Of a stretch of 64,000 nt of DNA, positions 1 through 10,200 are shown piece by piece. The position numbers were made by a program, and so were the translations under genes. The notes under the pieces are model-generated. The model was not told the DNA's origin. It did no database searches and saw nothing but the letters and a program-made list of their open reading frames with translations. Source of the stretch: Actinernus sp. WN-2022 (Eukaryota > Cnidaria > Anthozoa > Actiniaria > Actinernidae); assembly GCA_030867875.1 (NCBI GenBank), contig JAOWCC010000577.1:148730344-148794343 (forward strand). The letters are read 5' to 3'. Positions within the stretch are counted from its first letter, which is position 1, and every line of letters starts with the position of its first letter.

Positions 1-13
1 TTACAAGACAAAA

Positions 14-521
14 TACAGTCAAACCTGTATATAACGGTCACCCTCTGGAAATGGCCAACTGACCGTTATATACAGGGTGACCGCTGTATACAGGTTTCCT
101 TTATTAAACCTACTGGAAGTTAATAATTAATTTGCAATGCGGAATAAGGGACCACACACAACAGCTGACAACATGACAAGTATAATACACAGGGAACAAA
201 AATAGTAGTCTTATCAGCTTATGCGGATTAGTAGCTACAATTTAATGACCTGTTGAATGAAGCTTGACACGATTCGCTAATGGTTTGAGGGAAAGCCGAC
301 ATTGTAATCCAATTTGGTGACCGTTTTATACAGGTGAAAAATAATACAATTGTCCATACGGGAAGTCTAAAGGGTGACCGCGTCTGCTATATAGAGGTGA
401 CCACTTAACACAGGTCAAGTTTACAGTAAATGAAAGGAGCGATTTTCGGGAAGTTGTTCAGTGACCGCTATATACAGGGTGACCGCTTTATACAGTGCCG
501 TTATATACAGGTTTGACTGTA
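14..521. mobile_element. Inverted-repeat DNA transposon (MITE), pogo/mariner-like ends
   Basis: The left end reads TACAGTCAAACCTGTATATA and the right end is its inverse, ending GGTTTGACTGTA. Both ends carry repeated copies of a 'tgaccg(t/c)tatatacagg' word. About 508 bp with no transposase, so it is non-autonomous. CAGT...AACCT ends next to TA are typical of the pogo/Tigger branch of Tc1/mariner; that family placement is inference. It lies just downstream of the last visible ANKIB1 exon, inside that gene. Confidence 0.75.
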
Positions 522-620
522 ATGTGCTACTAGTCATTCTCAATCTTTTCAAGGTATATATATTCTTCTAAATGTATATTTAATTAGACTACCTAATCTT
601 ACATAGAATACCGTACTAAC

Positions 621-698
621 CAATAACATGTCTGCTGTCTCTACCAGTAGCTGGTCCTTAGCCTCTTGCAGATCTTGTGCACAAAGACCTCTGTATTG
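621..698 (-). CDS. ANKIB1: ANKIB1 exon 5 (last one in window)
   Basis: 78 bp, phase 0 at both ends. It encodes residues 207-232, QYRGLCAQDLQEAKDQLL then VETADMLL. The acceptor is TACTCACAG and the donor GTTAGT, read on the minus strand. A nearer AG inside the exon (…TACAG) would break the frame, which fixes the acceptor. Confidence 0.9.
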
Positions 699-1171
699 CT
701 GTGAGTACGATGATAACAACAGAGTAAAACTTAAAACAAATAAATTATATATATTGTAATAAAATTAATATTGAAATACTGTACCTGTTCTTCATAGTGT
801 GTATGGATGTGTTCTTCCACTCCAGTACCAATGTTATCCTGTCAAACAATAGAACGAAACAGAATGAAAGTTAAACAATTACTGCATGAATTAAATGAAG
901 GCTGTGTTAAACATTCTTGAATGTGCAAGAATCGTATTCTCACGGACGAGCTGGAACAGCACTCATTGGAGTATGTCTGTAAGAATACAAAGCTTGCCTA
1001 TTAGCAAGTACTTCCAGTTAAGCTAGAACTGCAGTTGGTAACACATTTAAGCGTATCTGATGTTTGCATGATTGGATATCTGATCCCTATGCATGTATAT
1101 AGTTGGACCCACACTCAGGTTCTTGCTAACACCAGAGTTCTAAGGGGCCGACCATTTGACTTTTGAGGGGG

Positions 1172-1206
<35 letters not shown>

Positions 1207-4200
1207 TGGGTGTTCTTGTCTGTGCTCGATTTTTTTTTCTTTAGCAGTGTTGTTGCACGAATTTTTTTTGCGAAAAAAGCGGAGCCAGAACAAAGCTTTT
1301 CCGCTTGCAGGATATTTTTGTTCAACACCGTTGGCTTGCAGGATATTTTTTTTCAAAAACACCCCCCCCCCCCCCCCCCCCCCCTCAAAAGTTAAATGGT
1401 CGGCCCCTAAGTCTTATGCTTATCCAAAGTACATGTGCATACATGTATAGTTTAGCTCTCCATATAAAGGAGAATGCGGAAAGGATTTACATATACACTG
1501 TATATGCATGTTGTGGTTCAACATTTTGTTTGCTTTAAACTTTAAATTTTAAGTTGAACATTCATAAATACCAGCAGCATCTCGAATTTTGGACCTTATG
1601 TCTCGCTGGTATTTATAAATTTTAACTTAAGAATGAGACTAACCCTGTATAATCAAGTGTGTCTGTACCAGTCATCACATTCAGTGGTAATTTTTGAATA
1701 CAAAACTGGACTGGGAAACTGGGTGTGTCCAGTCAGTGGAAAGCTGGTGAGTTCAAGTCCCGGCTGGAGCGAGGTATATTTCTTCCAAGTAAAAGGTAAG
1801 TCTAAATAATGCTATGGGGGTTAGGAAGGGAAGAAGGGGTAGAAAGGGCGATAGGATGGGGTGAGTACCATAGAGGGGTAGGGTAGGGGAAGGTAGTTAA
1901 AATAATTTTGCAGGGGATGGGTGGGTGATTTTTTCTTTTTAATTGCCAGTATTATGACTGAATCTTGAATTTTAAAACCAGTTTAATAAAATTAAACCAG
2001 TTTTGAAGTTTTAACAATTTCCAAGAACTGTCACAGTAACTATAGCTAGTATTAATTAAAGCTCAGGCTAAATTCTGTTGACATTTACCCCTAAATACTC
2101 TCTCTCTCTCTTGTCAGACTGATAAACCCTTAAAAAAGCTATGTACAACTTACAGAAAACACCATTTTAGATTCCAAGAATGCTGCAATATCAGTAAAGT
2201 TGCCCTGAATAGCGCAGTCACCTGCCGTCTGATTATCAATGTTCTCCTCGTATAAGGGTGCTCCATGTGCAACTAGAAGCTACAATAAATAAGGATTCAG
2301 TTAGATGAAGAGATTTTATGGGACGTTTAATAAAGTCTCCTTTATAATCATATGACTAGTAGATAAAAATCAAGTGAAATGTAAGTATATGAAGCATGTT
2401 AACACAAATGGAGCCTTCTTGTCTAAGTCTGTTTTTGTGTAAACGTGCCTCATGTTGTGTACCCTAAACTCTTCAAAGTGGCGCCATTTCTCGAGCTTTT
2501 AATGGATTTCAACGTACTACACGTCAAAACAACGGTCTCTTCCTGTAGAGTAAGCTTAATTCATGGCATTTTGCCGTATTTGGAGTAGAAATACCAGAAA
2601 ATGGCGTTTTTTCTAACCTAACCCTAACCTCTAGCTCTCAAATAAAGAAATTATGGGATAGATCTGAGACAAAGGCATTATGGGATCGAAAGGCCAGAAA
2701 AGTCAGATACTGTCATTTGCTCTTAAAATAAAACACTGGAAAGCGCGTTATTGCCTCTTAAAGTGAAGAAGCACACAACATGAAGCATGTTAACACAAAT
2801 GGAGCCTTCTTGTCTAAGACTGTTTTTGTGTAAACGTGCCTCATATGTATGTATATATGTATGTATATATGTATGTACAGTCGTTGCCGTTAATGTTGTC
2901 CTGGACATATGCACATATGGATTTATAGCCTTTGTTCAGTTCGCACCTTTTAAACAAAGAACGGTAATCATCCGAGAACGCGCCCTTTGTATTTGGTAAC
3001 AAAGAGCCACGGTGGTCTAATAGTTAACGCTCTTGCTTACCAGCTCGAAAGCCCCGAGTTGAAGTCTCAGTATTGGCATTTTTGTTACTGCGAAGATTTT
3101 TTTCATTTCTTTCTCCCCTTTTTTTCTGACTGAATTCCCTTAAAAGCTTTCATTTCAAACGTGACAACAAGAACGGAGTTCTTTTTAACCTTTGAAATGC
3201 CGAGGACACCTATCATCCACATATATTTTATTAAGGGATGTTCGAACATTTCTTTTGCAAAAGCTTCGACTGCCGCAGGGAATGTAGTATTTTGATCATC
3301 GACATCGTCCATGGCGTAGCTTCAAAAGTTTGTTATCGTTTGTCAAACACTCATAAACATTACGTCGAGTACACGGCTTTAATTCCATGTGAGTTCTTTT
3401 CCTTCACAAAGAAAAAAGCTTCGTCAACTTATGCAAGCATTACTATGGGTTTCAAAGAGAATTCTGGACAATTTCTGGACTACCGGATATTTTCAAAACT
3501 GTCCGCTCCGTGTCTCGCGGCCGATGTTTTCGAAATCTCGAGAGAAAAAATGAGGTCGCTCGCTCAGTATGCCTAAGTTCAGAAAATCAGTACGAATGAA
3601 ATTAATAACACTTGCTAAAATCGCTTCCTACTTCTAAACAAAGATATTATACTTTGAATCAGTGGGTATCTAGCATTTTCAAAACTGTTTCTGGTATATA
3701 CATGTAAGCCCGGCACAGTGTAAGAAAAACAAATTACGCTTTTTCAAACCCATAACCATCAACAGAATCGCTACACCGTTCTAAACGAAAATAGCGTAAT
3801 TTGGGCGTACTCAGTCAGTGCTGGTATAATTATCTACTTTGAAAGTCTGGGAAAAGTTGAGACCGTTTCAGGTTGAAAGTATTATTTTAGCTACATCGTC
3901 CGTTCTTATCCAATATAAAAAAAGAAACTGCAAAAAGAAACATATGTAAACAAAACAAAAAGACAAGGGAAAAAAAATACGATGCCGATACTGAGACTTG
4001 AACTCGGGGCTTCGAACTGGTAAGCAAGAGCGTTAACCATTAGACCACCGTGGCTCTTTGTGACCAAATACAAAGGGCGCGTTCACCGCTGATTACCGTT
4101 CTTTATGTAAAAGGTGCGAACTGAACAAAGGCTATAAATCAATATGTGGATATGTCTAGGACAACATTAACGGCAACGACTGTATATATAAATATATATA

Positions 4201-7200
4201 TATATATATATAAAGTCAATGCCAAAAAGGTTGTCCAGCAGAACATAATATAATACTTTAATATCCATTGTTTTGGCCTATTGTCTTGGTCTAGACAATA
4301 GCCCAAAACAATGGATGTGTATGGCGTGAGCAGGCTGGAAAAAGCCGTCCAGCTCTGCACAATTTTTTTCGTTCTGTTTTGTGGTTTGATCTACAAAATA
4401 TGGTCATGTGATAAAAAACCTATTGACTGAGTTAGGACAGGCCGGACAGGAACATATTTGGCTCTAGGTCATTTTGTACGGACCTTGCTGCTCTAGCCAA
4501 ATATTTTCCCATTCGGCCCTCCCACTCAGTCAATAAGTACCTATGATTTATGCACAATTAATAGAAATAAATTAGTATTATTAGTATATCCATCTAAGCC
4601 ACTGCCACTATATAGGCCAACTCAAACTCAATCAATAGTTGTTATATATAAATGTATACTGTTGAGAAAATTACAAAATCGTTGCATTTTTTTAATTATA
4701 AAGTCAAAGCACTAGAATAAATAATATTGGTCTCTTAATTTTACACAGAAATATAATTGTTTGTAATTGTTCCATTAATTAAAAATAAATGCTTAAGCTT
4801 ACTGACCAGTATAATTTATAGTAACAAGAGAGAAAGAGCTTACTTTCTCCCTGAATTGGCTTGTATTCTGCCAATCATTATTAATTATATAATTATTATT
4901 CATTTGATATTATTTTAATATAATTTTAGTGATAGTAATATATTTTATAATATAAATTATGGTAGCATCTTAGGAATGCACAATTTCATTTCAGCGTGAT
5001 TGATTTTCTTATAATGCACGCTCGAGCATTTATTTCCGTGCAGATCGAATGTTATATTATTATTAAAACAAATAGAAGATAGTTCTCCTTGGTCCTATAA
5101 CAAAATAATGCACTTTCAAGGTCTTGAAAAGCTTGTATAAATGCAAACATGTTCTGCTTGTATATCTGCAGTTTTTCAAGACCTCAAGCATGCTTTATTA
5201 AAATGTTAAAGAACATGGAGAACCATCTTTTATTTGTTAAATAATGAAGAGAATTGTCAAAATCAAACATTCAGATAATAATAATTATTAATATTAATAA
5301 TAATCACTTCTATAACCATGCAAATTCCAACATATGTGTTCATATGTGCATCTTACAATTGATGGAAACCTATTTGATAATAATAATAATGGCAATTATG
5401 ATAATAAAAGCATAAGAAATTAAAATAACAATATTATGTACCAACTACCTGTTATATCACGAATCCTGCAATCCGATTGGCTAAGCAGTACTCACTATCT
5501 ATTCTGTGATAGGTATAGAGAGTAGTGAAAAAGCCGGTTTTCAAAAGCAAAACAATGGCTGTCAAGTTGTCAAAAAAAATTCTTGTTTCAGTTTAAGATT
5601 GAACTACTAGCTGGTTTCTACTAAAGCAATCAGTCTACTTGCTCTCAGTTTCTATGGCTGATAGTTGACCTTGTCAACCATCAGCCGATAAAAACTTCAA
5701 GCTCATAGTCTAATTGTTAATTAGAAATATAAAAACCAATAATCTAAGCTAGTGGTGCAGACCATATAAATACATACCTGTACACATTGAAACAATCCTG
5801 AGCTAGCAGCATAGTGCAGAGCAGTATTCCCTTTCTAGTAAAAACAAAACTATATAAGTCATTCTTCATTAAAAGTGTTTGAGGTCTCAGCTAGGGCCAT
5901 GTTATCAATAATTCCCTAAGTAGTAGGGGAAATTACTAGAAAGAATGTTTGAACAAGCGTACACTTGATATTTTGGTAACTCATTTACAGAGATGCCAAC
6001 TCTCCCGTTTACGTTAGCCTCATTTCCCGGCAATCCCTTTATGTAGGACGACTTAAGGGAACATATGCTAAAAGAAATCAAGTCCAATGACAATAAATTC
6101 AATAACTTCATTTATCTACTGTTTACTGGAATATTACACAGGAGCTCAATGGCTTAGGGAAGGGGGTGAGGGCAGTTGCACCCCCCCCCCCCCCCCCCAC
6201 CCAGTCCCAGAAAAGGGATTGACAGAAGTCATCAATGAAAATGTCCCAGAATTCATCATTTTCACCCCCCTATCAATTAAAATGTCCCAAAATTCATCAT
6301 TTTGCCCCCTCAATTTTCAGTACCTACCTACACCCCTGCAGGAGCTAATTTATAAGCACATTAACACTTAAAAAATACAAACACATAATGGGTATGTCTT
6401 TATTCCTAATGATAAAATACAAATCAATAGTAATAGTTACAAAATATAGTTAGTAAAAAGGAGACAAATCTAATGAAAAGGTACTAATACATATAAAATT
6501 TAAGAGGCTAAGTTATACATAAAAATACACCTATTGATAAAACTATTTTTAAAGCATCTTGGCCATATATAGGCATTCTTTCTTATGCAGTCTAACAGAA
6601 GAGTCCTAAAATAACATGTGGCAAGAGTTCACGAAGAGGAAGCAAACGTAACTTATTACTCTTCTTACAAATAGATCAGTCAGTAGTTTCTAAAAGTGAA
6701 CTTATACGTATAGGAGTGGAAGCGTATCATTCTACGCTTATGATAACGTACTGTGTGAGAAAATTCTGAATAGTGGTCAGTTCCGGTGTAGAAGAAGCAA
6801 TAGACTGATAAACCGTAAGTAATTTTAGGAAGTACAATTAGCGTTAAAAAGGTAATCTTTTTCTCACTGACAAAATCCCTCTTGCCTGATCTTGAGACAT
6901 CTTAAAAACTTAAATAAAACCTTTTTGATGAATTAAAGTGTAAAATTAGAGTTCAGCACTTATAGTTTGCATGCACAGTGTGTACATTAAAACAGGTCTC
7001 ATAAATGATAATGATGCGAGTCTCTTAATACAGGAGTTCTACATTTTTCCATGGGGTATTTAGGAAAATCAGTGATCAGTAAGTTGTACTTTTGTGAGAC
7101 CCTTAAGTTCCCTGCATGTACAGACACCCTAGCATAACATTTATATTCTCTTTTATCAAATGAATGCATGACCCTGAGGCCATATGGCCCCACACATGCT

Positions 7201-10200
7201 TTCCTTTCAAAACCATTTTATTTTACAAAATTAAGTCACATGGTGGCCGGGGCCATGGCATTATTGTTTGACATGATCATGAGCAGGCTGAAAAATGCCA
7301 TCCAGACCTGCTTGACTTTTTGCTCGTTGTTTTGGAAATTCAAAGTGCACATGATCATATGATAAAAAGCTTATTGGCTGAATTAGATCGGGTTGAATGG
7401 GAAAATATCGGATCAGTGAATATGTTGCCCCCTACCTTCCACAAGTGCAGAGTTTCTGTACCCATGAAGCACTTTCTCCCCACAGAGAAGGGGAGGCAAG
7501 TACAATTATAGCTAATATTGTACTGCATCTGATCTCAATCTGCTTATATATATACTGAAAGCACTTAATTAACTAAAGCTCAAACAAAAATGTCATGAAC
7601 ATTAGTTAGTGTTCATTCTAGGCCAGGGGGGTACTCCATTATATGGGCTATATGGTATGTGCCGCAGGATAGGGTATCCTTTTTACAGTTTTGGTCTGGG
7701 TATGGATTTTTATATACTTGTCGCTGACGCCATGCTTAGCGCTCTATCAACCACATGCACACTAGCATTTAATTAAAAAATGTAAAAAATGTAATGAACA
7801 TTAATTAGTGTTCATTCTAGGCCAGGGGGGGTACTCCATTATATGGGCTATACGGTATGTGCCGCAGGATAGGGTATGGTTTTTGAGCTGCCGAGGTCTG
7901 GGATAGGGTATCATTTTTATGGTTTTGGTCTGGGAATTTTATATGTACTTGTTGCTGACGTCATGCTAAGCGCTCTATCGACCACATGCACACTAGCTTT
8001 CGTAGTGTAATTTTAATTAAAAACTGTTCTGTATCGGGAGTCTTTCATATCTAATGTCATGCTGTGTAAACATCACACAATCACATTTGATTGATAACAC
8101 AAATGCAATACAATGCACGTGATTCACAAGAGCTAAGACATCAACCATAGGGTATAGATTTTTTGCTTCAAGTCTGGGATAGGGTATGGTAAACGGCATT
8201 TTTAGGTCTGGGATAGGGTCAGGGTTTTGATGTCTTTGCGGCACACCCCTACCCAAAAATCTTCTGAGTACCCCCCTCCCCGGATTCTAGGGCACGATTT
8301 TGCAATATTCTCGCTCTTTTCAACTCATTATCGCTAATTTTAACATGAATGCGACACTTTTCACACTCATAGAATGATTCAGATTCTGTATGACACTTAT
8401 AAAGTATCCCTTTTCGAGATACAACACCCACAACATTTGATAAGCAATGAGAAATGTCCTACCATATGCTTCATTTCTAGAATGAATGCTGATATACATA
8501 TATATGAATGCTGATATACATATATATATGAATGCTGATCAATATACATATACATAATATCATGTAAATTACAGTTGCCAGAGAACATTCTCCAACTATT
8601 ATTGTAGAAATATGTCAAAAATGAATAGATAAGAATTAAACTCAGTGGTAATAAAGTTAAAATTTACACATCAAAGCAGCTGCATGTTGAGAATGAAAAA
8701 ATTCAGGCATTCAATGTGCAGCATTAATGGTGCACTAGCTGATAAATAATATGCATGTCACATATTTTGTAATATGGAACTTCATCAGGGCCATATGCAG
8801 CTGCATGCCCTAGCATCTCATCTGAAGCTACCCATGGCCATATGCAGCTGCATGCCCTAGCACCTCATCTGAAGCTATCCATGGCCATATGCAGCTGCAT
8901 GCCCTAGCACCTCATCTGAAGCTACCCATGGCCATGCATCCAGCAAGAGTGGAGAGAAATGGGTAGTGAAATCTCTCTCATTCCTAGTTTCCTTTTTTTT
9001 TTTTTTCATAGCCTAGCTCCTTAGTGAGTTTAAAAGTGCATATGAGCCCACATTTTTATCATTAAAATCAATTCTCCATCAAGTAAACGGCCATCCCTTC
9101 ATGTAGGACGACACAAAATGCTACCAAATTGTATTCTATTGTATTGTATTGTGTTGCGTTCTATTGTTGTATTGAATTGTATTGTGTGAACTTGTATTCT
9201 ATTGTATTTTTGGTAAAAAATCGTGTTGTCCTACATAAAGGGATTACCAAGTAAACAGTTGAACTTTTAATATATTTTTTAATTTGAGTGTGGCATCTGA
9301 GTTATAGAGGTTTCTATTTCCAGTATGCTAATGACGACATGTGAGGCCGGAACAAAGGGTCACTTCTTTTTCCTTGTGAATGAAACTATTTCTGATTTAT
9401 ACAAAATATTTGGTAAAATCACTGATATAAAGCCCACATATTACGGTACATGGATGTTTAGAAAAATATTCATATTTCTGCCAGCACATTTTTGTATAAT
9501 AAATGAGTCCTCATATGTTGTCACATAATTAGCATATCAGAAATAGAAACCTCTATAACTCAGATGCAACACTCAAATTAAGAAATATTTTACAATTCAA
9601 CTATTTACTTGATGGAAAATCGATTTTAATGATAACAAAATTGGGCTCATATGCACTTTAAACATTTCTCTCTAGAGCATGAATGTAGATCCCATTTTCT
9701 CCCTCTTGCCTGCATGCTAAATTCTCCTGCCTCCCTTAAGTTTTTCTGGACATTTCTTATGCCTCCCTATAGTTATTTTTAGCCATTCCTTCCTCCTCCC
9801 TAGACCATTCCTCTCTGCTCAATACAGATGCCTCTCTCGGGAAAGAGTAACACCTTCCTGCAATGACAGCTATATATTAAGTGCTTTCTCAGGTTAATTC
9901 ATTCATCTGTTTTATGCCTCATTTAAATAAAGATGAGGGTAGATAATCACTCTTCTTTTCATCAAATGACAATAATTGTTGATGCTGCCCTCAGGTACCA
10001 TTTACCACATCACATGGCCTGCTTCTTTATGTGAATAATTTTCCATCATTTATTATGTAGCCACGTATGCAGCTGTCAATAATATATAATAATTATATGT
10101 ATGATATACGGCCATGCATACATTGCATGTGATCTCCCTCCTTCTACAGAACCACAGACAGTTAAATATTCTGTCTACTTAAAAAGTTGTTAATTCTCTG

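Noticed and set aside
1126..1450. Overlapping frames rich in Gly or Pro
   Set aside because: They come from poly-G and poly-C runs in an inverted-repeat element.
3238..3576. 112-codon plus-strand frame within the 2876-4184 element
   Set aside because: No transposase-like catalytic pattern and no similarity I recognise.
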